Assembly (NCBI GenBank): GCA_964467925.1
Contig: CAYXSX010000001.1
Span: 434,001-498,000, forward strand
Length of the DNA: 64,000 bases
From: CAYXSX01 sp964467925
GTDB lineage: Bacteria > Pseudomonadota > Alphaproteobacteria > Micavibrionales > Micavibrionaceae
Direction of reading: 5' to 3'
A model generated the notes under the pieces. It had not been told where the DNA came from. It was given only the letters and a program-made list of their open reading frames with translations, and made no database searches. The position numbers and the translations under genes are program-made. Numbering within the stretch: position 1 is the first letter of the stretch; the number at the start of each line of letters is the position of its first letter. Of this stretch, positions 17,526-25,946 are shown piece after piece.

Positions 17526-18364
17526 GCGAGACCATGAGCGATATTCCGGCTGAAAAACCACAGAGCGGGGGCGGAGCCTTCCGCAAGGCGCCCAATCTCG
17601 TGGCCGTAGCCTCGGGTAAAGGCGGTGTGGGCAAGACGTGGTTTTCCGTGACCCTCGCGCATGCGCTGGCCCGCATGGGGAAAAAGGTTTTGCTGTTCGA
17701 TGGTGATCTAGGTTTGGCGAATGTGGACGTGCAGCTCGGCCTGATGCCCAAGCGTGATTTGAACGACGTTATCCGCGGACGCCTCAGCCTTGATAAGGTC
17801 ATACAGACCTACGAAGATGGCGGCTTTGACATTATCGCGGGCCGCTCGGGTCAGGCCTCCCTCTCCGCCCTGCCCAGCCAGCGCCTTGCCATGCTGCGCG
17901 ATCAGCTGGTAGAGGTTTCGGCCAGTTACGACGTGGTGATCGCCGACCTTGGCGCGGGCGTGGACCGCACGGTGCGCATGCTTTCGGCCTGCGCCAACCG
18001 CACGCTTCTGATCACCACGGACGAGCCTACCTCCCTGACCGATGCTTACGCCTTTATCAAGCTCGGCAATGCGGCGGGATTGTCGAAAAATATCGGCATC
18101 GTTGTGAATATGGCCTCCAGTATCACCGAGGGCGAGAAAACTTATAAAACTTTGCTCAAAGCTTGTGAGAATTTTCTGCGCCTGAAACCGCCTATGGCCG
18201 GAATGATTCGTCAGGACCCCAAGGTCAAGGAAACCATCCGTCACCAGACACCGCTGCTTACCCGCTCCCCCAACACCGAAGCGGCGGAAGACGTGGAGCG
18301 CATCGCCTCCTTCGTGTCAAAATCCATCGACGCCGCGCGCAAACAGGCCGCGAGCGCGGTTTAG
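17522..18364 (+). CDS. flhG: MinD-like flagellar number regulator FlhG
   Basis: 280 residues. Deviant Walker A VASGKGGVGKTW (~29-40), FDGDLGLANVDVQLGL (switch I), and IADLGAGVDRTV in the Walker B place. ParA/MinD-type ATPase that limits flagellar number by acting on FlhF. The ATG overlaps the flhF stop (ATGA); a second in-frame ATG at 17537 is an alternative start. The N-terminus resembles a short activator segment before the ATPase. Confidence 0.92.
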   Translation: MSETMSDIPAEKPQSGGGAFRKAPNLVAVASGKGGVGKTWFSVTLAHALARMGKKVLLFDGDLGLANVDVQLGLMPKRDLNDVIRGRLSLDKVIQTYEDGGFDIIAGRSGQASLSALPSQRLAMLRDQLVEVSASYDVVIADLGAGVDRTVRMLSACANRTLLITTDEPTSLTDAYAFIKLGNAAGLSKNIGIVVNMASSITEGEKTYKTLLKACENFLRLKPPMAGMIRQDPKVKETIRHQTPLLTRSPNTEAAEDVERIASFVSKSIDAARKQAASAV

Positions 18365-18386
18365 CCTCATTTAATTCAAAACTTTG

Positions 18387-18411
18387 GCATCCCTGCGAAG
18401 GCAGGGATCCA
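18387..18411. repeat. Family A palindrome, half copy
   Basis: GCATCCCTGCGAAGGCAGGGATCCA: one hairpin corresponding to the right half of copy 2 in inverted orientation. Confidence 0.6.
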
Positions 18412-18487
18412 GAAAAACCTTGACATTCCCTTCAAAATATAGGAATATAAGCCTATCATTATAGGTATACTGCGCCCTCCAACAGCC

Positions 18488-18571
18488 GTCATTGCGAGGA
18501 GCGTACGCGACGAAGCAATCTAGGAATGGCGCTTCCCGGCTCTGGATTGCTTCGCATGCGCTCGCAATGAC
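18488..18571. repeat. Dispersed palindromic repeat, family B, copy 1
   Basis: Begins GTCATTGCGAGGAGCG, contains GAAGCAATCTAG and the inverted GGATTGCTTCGC, and ends GCTCGCAATGAC. The whole element folds as one long imperfect hairpin. A second copy lies at 49841-49922. Confidence 0.85.
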
Positions 18572-18694
18572 GAAAGGGCCAACCAACGAACTGAAAGAAT
18601 ATCGTTTAAAATCAAGGGGAATGCCCCCGCCCCCCTGAAATGGGCACAAACGAACTAAAGACGCTTATTCACCCCTCTTTTACCCGCACTGCGG

Positions 18695-18700
18695 TATAAT
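18695..18700 (+). promoter_or_regulatory. Probable -10 element before the fliK-like gene
   Basis: TATAAT in CTGCGGTATAATATAG, 14 bases before the ATG. The context resembles that before flbT (4764). No clear -35 box. Confidence 0.4.
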
Positions 18701-18713
18701 ATAGATTGATAAG

Positions 18714-20729
18714 ATGAGCGATTCAGGATTTCCGAATATTCCCTCCGGCGCGCGCACCCTCTCCGACATTGCGGCGCGCGGAGATCAGGCGGCGCAAAAG
18801 GGCAATATTATTGCCCTGCCCGCCGATATACGGGCCGAGGCGCAGCGCCAGCAAACCACGCTGCGGCTGGCGGGTGAAATCGTGGATGCGCGCCCCTCCG
18901 ATGACGGTAAAAGCGTGGAAGTGCGCGTGCGCACGCCGCGCGGCGATGTGGAGGTCCGCGTGCCCCGCACCCAAACGCCGAACGTCCTGCGCGAAGGGCG
19001 TCAGGTGAATATCGAGATTACGCCGGAGCGCGGCGGTAATGAGAGCGCCAGTATCCGTCCCGCGCGAGCCGAAACCCCGCCGCCCGCGCCGCAAACCCGC
19101 CCGGCGCAAAGCCAAGGACAAAACACAGCTCAAAACGCTCCGCGTCAGGTAAATGTGGAAATTCCACCCGAAAAACTGGCCCGTGCCCAGTTGGCAGAGA
19201 TCGCCCGCCAAACACCATCACAAGCCGCACCGTCTGCGCCGCCGCCTGCCATTCCACCGGGCAGCACCATCAGGATAGAGCCGTTGACCATCGCTCAGAG
19301 CGCGCAGATCACGCAGCCCGCGCTGGAGATGCTTGCCGCTAAAATCACGCAAAACCTTGGCGCAGCCTTGACGATTATCGGCGCGAATACTGCTATTCCG
19401 GCGTTGAACGGAAGCGCGGGAATTCCGGCAAGCCCGCTGCAAACGCCTGCGCCGCTTGCGTCTTCGCCCTCCTCGCTGCTTAAGTCCTCAGTTCTGCAAG
19501 GAACGTCCGCGCCGCTGACGGCCTTTCCCGCCATTCCGGCATCAGAAACGGTATCCGGCGAGCCGGAACAGATACGCACTTCCCTGCCGCCGCTGGGCAA
19601 GGAGATGCTCTCGCCGCAAAACCTTCAAGCGCCCTTATCGGCCCAGAGTTTCGCGGCGCCGTTCGAATTACCGCCCGCGCTGCAGGCGCTGCAAAGCACG
19701 GATTCCGCCCTCCTTCCGGCCTCGGCTCATATCAATATGAAGGTTGAAAACGTTCTGCCCCCCGCCGTTCAGATGGTGGAGGGGCCGAACGCTCTGCCAC
19801 CGCCCGCGAGCGAGACGCAGAACCAGATCCTTGAAAATTTGCGGCCTGGCACGTTAAGCGCCACGGTTTCCGGCTTGACCGACCGCGGTTTACCAGCGCT
19901 CAGTCTCGAGTTTCTGCCCGGCGCTCTCCCGCAGGATTTCGCCCTGCAAAGCACCGCGCCGCAGAATATTACGCAAGGCGCGCGCCTGACGATCATGCCA
20001 CAAACGCAGGCTATCGGCATTCAGGCCTCGGCCACCGCCATTACCCTGCAACCCGCCGCGCTGCTTCTTCCCGGCGCATGGCCGGTGATGGATGAAGTGT
20101 TGCAAACACTCACCCAGCATGTACCCGCGCTGGCTCAGGCCGTCACAAATGTCGCGCCAAATGCTGCGGGCGGCGCGGCCCAGATGACGCCTGCCGCCAT
20201 GTTCTTTATCGCCGCCATCCGCTCCGGCGATCTGGGAAGCTGGCTCGGCGACAAAGCGCTAGAGGTCTTGCGCCGCGAGGGCAAAGGTAATCTTCTCTCC
20301 CGTCTGGGATCGGAGGCAAACGCCTTGACCCGCATGGGAGCAGAGCCCGCATCCACCGCAGATTGGCGCGGCATGACCATTCCAATGATGTGGCAAAACG
20401 AGATGCAGAAAATTGCTCTCTATTATAAACGTGACGAGGGCAGCAGCGAGGAACAGGAAAGCAAGGGCGGCAATACCCGTTTCCTGTTTGACCTCAACTT
20501 AAGCCATATGGGAAAGGTGCAACTCGACGGGCTTTTACGCGGCACAAAGCTCGATCTCATCGTACGCACGGGCCAGTCATTTTCTCAGGCCATGCAACAG
20601 GAAATGCGCCGCCTTTATACCGGCGCGCTGGAGCAAGCGCAGATGAGCGGCGAGCTTTCCTTTACGGCAAAGCCGGAAAGCTGGGTAACGATAAACCTCA
20701 AGGAAAAACAACAGAGCGTTTCCGCATAA
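18714..20729 (+). CDS. fliK: FliK-like flagellar hook-length control protein
   Basis: 671 residues. Low-complexity Ala/Pro/Gln/Ser-rich over most of its length, as in FliK molecular rulers. An N-terminal segment (LRLAGEIVDARPSDDGKSVE) is folded, and the C-terminal ~150 residues carry the FliK C-domain pattern (LFDLNLSHMGKVQLDGLL, RGTKLDLIVRTGQSF, LYTGALEQAQMSGELSFT). FliK measures hook length and switches export to filament subunits. Location between flhG and fliI/fliJ supports the call. Sequence divergence makes the assignment good but not certain. Confidence 0.78.
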   Translation: MSDSGFPNIPSGARTLSDIAARGDQAAQKGNIIALPADIRAEAQRQQTTLRLAGEIVDARPSDDGKSVEVRVRTPRGDVEVRVPRTQTPNVLREGRQVNIEITPERGGNESASIRPARAETPPPAPQTRPAQSQGQNTAQNAPRQVNVEIPPEKLARAQLAEIARQTPSQAAPSAPPPAIPPGSTIRIEPLTIAQSAQITQPALEMLAAKITQNLGAALTIIGANTAIPALNGSAGIPASPLQTPAPLASSPSSLLKSSVLQGTSAPLTAFPAIPASETVSGEPEQIRTSLPPLGKEMLSPQNLQAPLSAQSFAAPFELPPALQALQSTDSALLPASAHINMKVENVLPPAVQMVEGPNALPPPASETQNQILENLRPGTLSATVSGLTDRGLPALSLEFLPGALPQDFALQSTAPQNITQGARLTIMPQTQAIGIQASATAITLQPAALLLPGAWPVMDEVLQTLTQHVPALAQAVTNVAPNAAGGAAQMTPAAMFFIAAIRSGDLGSWLGDKALEVLRREGKGNLLSRLGSEANALTRMGAEPASTADWRGMTIPMMWQNEMQKIALYYKRDEGSSEEQESKGGNTRFLFDLNLSHMGKVQLDGLLRGTKLDLIVRTGQSFSQAMQQEMRRLYTGALEQAQMSGELSFTAKPESWVTINLKEKQQSVSA

Positions 20730-20735
20730 AATCGC

Positions 20736-20765
20736 TTGAAATATACATAATGCATAAATTATATT
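20736..20765 (+). promoter_or_regulatory. Candidate promoter of an apparently leaderless gene
   Basis: TTGAAA (20736-20741), 18-base spacer, TATATT (20760-20765). The predicted start falls at the ATG (20771) in the context ATTGCGCTATG, which also precedes the orphan gene at 35264. Confidence 0.4.
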
Positions 20766-20770
20766 GCGCT

Positions 20771-21334
20771 ATGGATATGTCTCAAGCGTTCAATAAAGCG
20801 CGGTTGTTCACGCAGCAGGCTGTGAGCCTTTTGACTCAGGCTTACTTCACATCTGACCCGCCTAATACACCGATAGCGGGAAAAATCTGGCATGTTCCTG
20901 CACCGAACGCCGCCTTCGATCAGCCTGTTAATTTGCAGCTAATCGCAAGACCTGTAAAAACCTCCGGCGGTATTGTCATGTTCCGGCTGGAAGAGAACTG
21001 CAGTTTTCCTGAAAACCCTACGAAAAAAATTAATAACGGCCTATTTATAGGCTTCTCTTTGCGTGAGACAGTATTTTATTTGCAACAATACGAAAGACTT
21101 ATGGCTGAACATGGCCTTAAGCCAACCATGGGAAGTCAGGACAACATGCAGCCCAACCTGGCTAGCATCATGGAAGAATACATGATTGAACCCGTTAAAT
21201 GGCCCGAAGGTATGGCGCTTATAGGCCCTGTTCAGAGCTTGGCATTAAAAATGCGCAAAGAATTTCCACCTCTTGGCTTACGCCTTCAGGATGTTGAACG
21301 TTCACAAGCACCTTTTAGTCTTCCTGATTTTTAG
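20771..21334 (+). CDS. Unknown protein in flagellar region
   Basis: 187 residues from ATG 20771; an in-frame ATG at 20750 is upstream but lies inside the promoter. No signal peptide or clear membrane segment. It has aromatic-rich patches (LRETVFYLQQYERLMAEHGL) and a C-terminal LPDF end. I recognise no family. It lies in the short gap between the fliK-like gene and the convergent fliJ. Composition is more AT-rich than the flagellar genes around it. Confidence 0.6.
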   Translation: MDMSQAFNKARLFTQQAVSLLTQAYFTSDPPNTPIAGKIWHVPAPNAAFDQPVNLQLIARPVKTSGGIVMFRLEENCSFPENPTKKINNGLFIGFSLRETVFYLQQYERLMAEHGLKPTMGSQDNMQPNLASIMEEYMIEPVKWPEGMALIGPVQSLALKMRKEFPPLGLRLQDVERSQAPFSLPDF

Positions 21335-21355
21335 ACAAAAGCAATAAAGAAGCCA

Positions 21356-21787
21356 CTAATCCCCCGCCTCTTCGCGGGAACGGCGGAAAGCGGTAAGGCC
21401 GATTTCATCCATCTCGCCGGATTCTTTTTTATCGCGGGCGGCCTGCTCGGCCTTTTCCCGATGTTCCTGCGTGATTTCGATTTTCTTGAGCGATGAAAAC
21501 GCCTCTCGCATATCCTCGCGGGCGATCTCGATGCGGGTTTCGAGCTTGGCATAGGCCTCGTCTATATCCGCAACGCGGTCTTTTACCGCCTCCGAATACG
21601 GACCGAAATAAGACAGCATTTCCACGCCCATGGCGGCTGTTTTTTCCCGCTCCTCCTCAAGCTGGCCCAGCAATGTGGTCTTCTGGTTCTGAAGCTCTTC
21701 GGCCTGCCGGTAAAGCTCGGCCAGAAACTTTTGCTTCTGCTCCACCACATGTTTGCGGACGCGTATCAGGGGGTTCAAATCGGCCAT
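21356..21787 (-). CDS. fliJ: Flagellar export chaperone FliJ
   Basis: 143 residues, nearly all alpha-helical and Glu/Lys/Gln-rich, forming a coiled coil, as expected for FliJ. It begins MADLNPLIRVRKHVVEQKQK, the FliJ-type start, and sits 10 bases after fliI in the same direction, the standard fliI-fliJ pair. FliJ inserts into the FliI hexamer and contacts FlhA. The identification rests on this context and the coiled-coil pattern. Confidence 0.85.
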   Translation of the reverse strand: MADLNPLIRVRKHVVEQKQKFLAELYRQAEELQNQKTTLLGQLEEEREKTAAMGVEMLSYFGPYSEAVKDRVADIDEAYAKLETRIEIAREDMREAFSSLKKIEITQEHREKAEQAARDKKESGEMDEIGLTAFRRSREEAGD

Positions 21788-21797
21788 GACTTACCTC

Positions 21798-23138
21798 TTA
21801 CTCGCCCCAGTAATCCATACCAAGAACCATGGCAAGGCGCTGGAAGCTTTCTTCGATCGTGGTGCTTTCGTCCTTGTCCTGACCGAGAAAATCCTCAAGC
21901 TGGGGATAGAGCAAAATCGCCTCATCCACCGCAGGGTCGGAGCCGCGGCGGTACGCACCAAGACGGATCAGCTCGGCCATATCCTCATAGGTGCTGATAA
22001 CCTGTTTCGCGCGCCGGATAATCGCGTTCTGCTGTTCGCTCAACACGGAGGGCATGGAACGGGAAATAGATTTCAGCACGTTGATCGCCGGATAACGTCC
22101 GCGGTCGGCGATGGGCCGCTCCATCACGATGTGACCATCAACAATACCGCGCACAGCGTCAGAAATGGGTTCGTTATGGTCGTCGCCCTCTACCAGCACT
22201 GTAAAAATACCGGTAATGCCGCCCTCGCCTGGCGCGCCGGGGCCAGCACGTTCCAGAAGCCGGGAAAGCTCCCCGAACGTGGTGGGCGGATAGCCCTTGG
22301 AGGTTGGCGGCTCGCCCGCTGATAAGCCGATCTCGCGCTGGGCCATAGCAAAGCGTGTGACGGAGTCGATCAGACATAAAACATTCTTGCCTTGCGCGCG
22401 GAAATATTCCGCCGTGGCCAGTGTCATATACGCCGCTTGACGGCGCATCAAAGCGGGTTCATCCCCCGTTGCCACAATAACGACGGAGCGCGTAAGGCCG
22501 TCTTCGCCCAGATCGTCCTGTATGAATTCCTGCACCTCACGCCCGCGCTCTCCGATCAGACCGATCACGCTCACATCGGCCTCGGTATATTTCGCCATCA
22601 TGGAAAGCAGCACGGATTTCCCTACGCCGGAGCCGGAGAAAATACCCATACGCTGGCCCTTGCGCATCGCAAGGAAAGTGTTGACCGCCCGCACACCAAG
22701 GTCGAGCTGCGCACCCATGCGCTGGCGTGAATGCGGCGATGGCGGCTTATTGCGCAAGGGAACCGGATGACCGCCATGGCGCAGCGGCCCATGCCCGTCT
22801 ATCGGCTCGCCCAGACCGTTCATCACACGGCCCAACCAGCTGTCGTCAGGCATGACCATGGGCTCGTGATCCTCGATCACCGCGCGGCAGCCCAGCCCTA
22901 TGCCGTCCAGCGTACCAAAGGGCATGAGCAGCGCATGACCGTCTTTAAAACCCACAACCTCGCACGGCACTTCGGGCCTGTCATGCGGGCGCAAATAAAC
23001 CATAGAGCCGATCGAAAGCCCCGCGCCAAACCCGGCAATCTCGACCAAAAGGCCGAGGATTTTCGTCACCCGCCCATAGACTTCGTGGTCGGGCAACAGC
23101 GCAATCGAGGCTTCAACTTGTTCGGCAAGACGGTCCAT
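21798..23138 (-). CDS. fliI: Flagellar export ATPase FliI
   Basis: 446 residues from the ATG at 23138 (MDRLAEQVEASIALLPDHEV), which fits alphaproteobacterial FliI; in-frame ATGs at 23156 and 23240 give longer but family-atypical N-termini. Walker A GIFSGSGVGKSVLL, ALIGERGREVQEF-like VIGLIGERGREVQEFI, Walker B VLCLIDSVTRFAMAQREIGL and the downstream PPTSKGYPPTTFGELSRLLE are the classic F1-beta-like type III secretion ATPase motifs. It powers unfolding and release of export cargo and pairs with FliH, encoded at 9.3 kb. Confidence 0.95.
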   Translation of the reverse strand: MDRLAEQVEASIALLPDHEVYGRVTKILGLLVEIAGFGAGLSIGSMVYLRPHDRPEVPCEVVGFKDGHALLMPFGTLDGIGLGCRAVIEDHEPMVMPDDSWLGRVMNGLGEPIDGHGPLRHGGHPVPLRNKPPSPHSRQRMGAQLDLGVRAVNTFLAMRKGQRMGIFSGSGVGKSVLLSMMAKYTEADVSVIGLIGERGREVQEFIQDDLGEDGLTRSVVIVATGDEPALMRRQAAYMTLATAEYFRAQGKNVLCLIDSVTRFAMAQREIGLSAGEPPTSKGYPPTTFGELSRLLERAGPGAPGEGGITGIFTVLVEGDDHNEPISDAVRGIVDGHIVMERPIADRGRYPAINVLKSISRSMPSVLSEQQNAIIRRAKQVISTYEDMAELIRLGAYRRGSDPAVDEAILLYPQLEDFLGQDKDESTTIEESFQRLAMVLGMDYWGE

Positions 23139-23252
23139 ATTTATATGATACACCATTTCAAACCCGACCGTCACCCCGGAGGCGCGCCTTACGGCGCGCT
23201 TAAACATCCGGGGTCCATTAGTAAGGAGATAAATAACCATTTGTGCGATTTG

Positions 23253-23296
23253 TTAATATTTGTTAATATTAATAAAGGTTAACAGATTCCTGTTAA
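23253..23296. promoter_or_regulatory. TTAA-rich array upstream of ctrA (possible CtrA autoregulation)
   Basis: Five TTAA tetramers start at 23253, 23263, 23269, 23279 and 23293, giving two TTAA-N6-TTAA pairs. The canonical CtrA box has a 7-base spacer, so these are near-consensus. They lie 30-75 bases before the ctrA ATG. CtrA autoregulation is established in Caulobacter; here it is inferred. Confidence 0.45.
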
Positions 23297-23326
23297 AAAT
23301 ATAAAAATCACGAATAGGGGATAAAC

Positions 23327-24034
23327 ATGCGGGTTCTTTTAGTCGAAGACGATACCTCCACGGCAAAATCGATCGAGCTTATGCTCAAATCCGAGGGCTA
23401 CATCGTCGACACCACCGACCTTGGCGAAGACGGGCTGGAGATCGGTAAAATCTATGAATACGACATCATTATCCTCGACCTTATGTTGCCCGATATGGAT
23501 GGCTATGACGTTCTCAAGGCGCTGCGCGATGCCAAGGTGGAAACGCCGATCCTGATCCTTTCCGGCCTGACCGAGCTTGACAACAAGATCAAGGGTCTGG
23601 GCTACGGCGCGGATGATTACCTGACCAAGCCTTTCGACAAGCGCGAGCTTGTGGCCCGCATTCAGGCCATTGTCCGCCGCTCTCAAGGCCACGCCCAGAG
23701 CGAGATCGTCACCGGCAAAGTGGTGGTGAATCTCGATTCCCGCACGGTGCAGGTCGATGGCCAGCCGCTGCATTTAACTGGAAAAGAATACGGCATTATC
23801 GAGCTTTTATCCCTTCGTAAAGGGACCACCCTGACCAAGGAAATGTTCCTGAACCATCTTTACGGCGGCATGGATGAACCGGAAGTGAAAATCATCGACG
23901 TATTTATCTGCAAGCTGCGCAAGAAGCTGCAGGACGCGGCGGGAGGCGATAACTATATCGAAACCGTCTGGGGCCGCGGCTATGTCCTGCGCGACCCGGC
24001 GGAAGAAAAGGCCAAGGCGGCGGCAAGGGGTTAA
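23327..24034 (+). CDS. ctrA: Cell-cycle response regulator CtrA
   Basis: 235 residues. OmpR-family response regulator with receiver residues E8-D9-D10, phospho-acceptor D51 (IIILDLMLPDMDGYDVL) and K in TKPFDKRELVARI. The DNA-binding half contains HLTGKEYGIIELLSLRKGTT, NHLYGGMDEPEVKIIDVFIC and VWGRGYVLRDP, near-identical to Caulobacter CtrA. CtrA controls replication initiation, division and flagellar gene expression, and receives phosphate via ChpT (encoded at 57.2 kb). RBS-like AGGGG lies before the ATG. Confidence 0.98.
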   Translation: MRVLLVEDDTSTAKSIELMLKSEGYIVDTTDLGEDGLEIGKIYEYDIIILDLMLPDMDGYDVLKALRDAKVETPILILSGLTELDNKIKGLGYGADDYLTKPFDKRELVARIQAIVRRSQGHAQSEIVTGKVVVNLDSRTVQVDGQPLHLTGKEYGIIELLSLRKGTTLTKEMFLNHLYGGMDEPEVKIIDVFICKLRKKLQDAAGGDNYIETVWGRGYVLRDPAEEKAKAAARG

Positions 24035-24753
24035 GCGGGTAACAACCCGACACCCTCTCCCTTTAATTTGCCTTGGGCCCAACCCATCTCTACACGGCTA
24101 TAGCCCATGACGCGGGAAAAGTCCTGACCGGATTGTTCTGCTCCATAGACACCCTCCTTAAAAGGGCCGCTTGGAAAAAGAGCAACAAGCAAATCGAGAA
24201 ATTTCAGTCGAACATTCGCATCTATAGAATATTGGGGTTCCCTCCCCTGCAGTACCGCAACACTGCGATCGCTAGGGAAAAGCTTACTCGCTTCTTCAAG
24301 ACGCTGTAGTGTCAAACCTCCCTGAGCGGTCATCTCTCTGGGGCTATCTCCCCGCTCTCCAGCCTCAAAAAGATTCCTTCTGACTTGCAACATAACGCTC
24401 TGAAGCGTCCCAAAATATATATCCCTTACCAGCACACTTTCACCACTTTCTGGCGATACGAAGTCCAGTTTGAAAGAACGGCGTTTGAAACCGGACGTAT
24501 CGGGCTCGGAAATATGAGTAGAAATGACCATATTGCATGGCTCTATCGCTCGGGCAGCATTGTTATAAACAATAAACAAATCCTCTGTGCCATCTGCAAA
24601 CATACTGCAAAGACGCTCGGTCGCTTCCCTTACAGAAGCTCGATAGGCCTCAGGGTCTATCTCTTTGCCTGATACGCTTTCTACGGCAGCCGCGCATTCA
24701 AGATCGAAACTGCCCTTAAGAAATTCAACACTTTTAATTAATAATTCGGTCAT
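24031..24753 (-). CDS. Unknown protein, convergent with ctrA
   Basis: 240 residues from ATG 24753 (MTELLIKSVEFLKGSFDLEC); an upstream in-frame start at 24774 is less likely. Soluble, mixed alpha/beta character, with charged helices (EAYRASVREATERLCSM and LTLQRLEEASKLFPSDRSVA). No family recognised. The stop overlaps the last bases of ctrA in convergent orientation, so the two transcripts overlap. AT-richer than ctrA and pgsA. Confidence 0.6.
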   Translation of the reverse strand: MTELLIKSVEFLKGSFDLECAAAVESVSGKEIDPEAYRASVREATERLCSMFADGTEDLFIVYNNAARAIEPCNMVISTHISEPDTSGFKRRSFKLDFVSPESGESVLVRDIYFGTLQSVMLQVRRNLFEAGERGDSPREMTAQGGLTLQRLEEASKLFPSDRSVAVLQGREPQYSIDANVRLKFLDLLVALFPSGPFKEGVYGAEQSGQDFSRVMGYSRVEMGWAQGKLKGEGVGLLPA

Positions 24754-24844
24754 GTGAAGAACGTATAAACACACCTTAAAATTATGTCAAAATTATTTGC
24801 ATTTTCTCCGTGCACTCCGTGCGCTCCGTGTTTAAACTGGCCGA

Positions 24845-25396
24845 ATGATAAATCTACCTACCGCGCTAACGATTATCCGCATCCTGCTCCTGCCTGTCTT
24901 TATCTGGCTGTTCTTCATGGAACGCCAGTGGGGAATGCAAACCGCCTGGCTTTTGCTCCAATTCTACATCCTTGCCGCCGTCACCGATTTTCTCGACGGG
25001 TATCTTGCGCGCAAATATAACAAGGTCACACCGCTGGGCACGTTCCTTGATCCCATTTCAGATAAAATTTTCGTCGCCACGTTGCTCGTGGCCATGGTGG
25101 CGTTCGGGCGGCTGGAAGGTCTCTGGATTATTCCGGTTATCATTATCATGGCGCGGGAATTCCTTGTTTCGGGCCTGCGTGAATATCTGGGCCCGATGAA
25201 CGTACAACTGCCCGTCAGCAAGCTCGCCAAATGGAAAACCGCGCTCCAGATGATCGCGCTTGGCGTTCTGATTATCGGTCCCTATTACCCTTATGGCCTT
25301 CTGGGGGGGCAAATCCTGCTCTGCCTCGCCGCGCTGATTACGGTCATTACGGGCTGGGGGTATTTAAAAACCGGGCTGAAACATATGAAGAAATAA
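24845..25396 (+). CDS. pgsA: CDP-diacylglycerol--glycerol-3-phosphate 3-phosphatidyltransferase
   Basis: 183 residues, multi-pass membrane protein. The complete CDP-alcohol phosphotransferase motif D-x2-DG-x2-AR-x8-G-x3-D-x3-D is present (TDFLDGYLARKYNKVTPLGT then FLDPISDK). It makes phosphatidylglycerophosphate for phosphatidylglycerol and cardiolipin. The N-terminus MINLPTALTIIRILLLPVFI is typical. Its last ~30 bases are repeated 533 bases downstream, just before pyrD. Confidence 0.95.
   Translation: MINLPTALTIIRILLLPVFIWLFFMERQWGMQTAWLLLQFYILAAVTDFLDGYLARKYNKVTPLGTFLDPISDKIFVATLLVAMVAFGRLEGLWIIPVIIIMAREFLVSGLREYLGPMNVQLPVSKLAKWKTALQMIALGVLIIGPYYPYGLLGGQILLCLAALITVITGWGYLKTGLKHMKK
25364..25393 (+). 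repeat. 30-bp direct repeat, left copy
   Basis: TTAAAAACCGGGCTG, three bases, CATATGAAGAAA, at the end of pgsA. The right copy is at 25897-25926, with 28 of 30 bases identical. The pair encloses the orphan gene at 25457. Confidence 0.85.
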
Positions 25397-25456
25397 TTTG
25401 CCATATTTCACAAACGGTGCTACATACAGCGCTCACCCTATTAAATATATTACAAA

Positions 25457-25900
25457 ATGCGACCCCCAATACAAAAGCTACTTAAAATTGCCTCCCGGCT
25501 ATACAATGAAGTAGGCCTCGCGGGAATGATGAGACTCAAAGATTTCGGGGCTGCACATGCATCGTACGGAAAGGGCTTTAGTATAATCCCTCCAAGTTAC
25601 CTCGACGGACTAGATCATAATCAACAAGTCCTAGCACGGTCATTTTTTGAAGCTGCAACAAGAAGCATTTTTGCAAAAGATAAGCTTGACCAGAGTAACC
25701 TGACGGCTAATTTTCAAAAAACCGGTATGACCGAAACGCAAATCGAAGGATTACTCTACGCACTCAAAGCTATACAAATAATTCAGCAAGAAGCTCCGGA
25801 AATATTTGAAGAGCCTAAGGGCACGGCACCGCCTGTGGCTAAACCAACTCGCCTTACTCTCGTTTCAGACAAAACCCCCGACAATGGACGCGAGCCTTAA
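25457..25900 (+). CDS. Unknown small protein flanked by a direct repeat
   Basis: 147 residues, probably soluble and mostly helical (ALARSFFEAATRSIF-like segment and ETQIEGLLYALKAIQIIQQE), with a disordered Pro/Lys tail. No family recognised. Its stop codon lies within the right copy of a 30-bp repeat whose left copy is the 3' end of pgsA, so the gene looks inserted between pgsA and pyrD. It is more AT-rich than its neighbours. Confidence 0.6.
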   Translation: MRPPIQKLLKIASRLYNEVGLAGMMRLKDFGAAHASYGKGFSIIPPSYLDGLDHNQQVLARSFFEAATRSIFAKDKLDQSNLTANFQKTGMTETQIEGLLYALKAIQIIQQEAPEIFEEPKGTAPPVAKPTRLTLVSDKTPDNGREP

Positions 25901-25926
25901 AAACCGGGCTGGATCATATGAAGAAA
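25897..25926 (+). repeat. 30-bp direct repeat, right copy
   Basis: TTAAAAACCGGGCTG, GAT, CATATGAAGAAA. It matches the 3' end of pgsA (25364-25393) and lies 20 bases before the likely pyrD start. Confidence 0.85.
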
Positions 25927-25946
25927 ATGCCGTAAACCTCATAGGC

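Larger units (their letters stand above)
18365..18713. other. Intergenic region rich in palindromic repeats
   Basis: The 349-bp gap between flhG and the fliK-like gene holds a family A half-element (18387-18411), a full family B element (18488-18571), and a TATAAT at 18695-18700 for the next gene. No protein or RNA gene was seen. Confidence 0.6.

Noticed and set aside
22731..23282. 183-codon plus-strand frame antisense to the 5' end of fliI
   Set aside because: Shadow of fliI; an AAGGAG at 23223 is not placed before any real start.
24798..24832. Tandem CTCCGTGC repeats as a coding tail of a short frame
   Set aside because: They match one arm of the long inverted repeat type seen elsewhere and lie in the short gap before pgsA.
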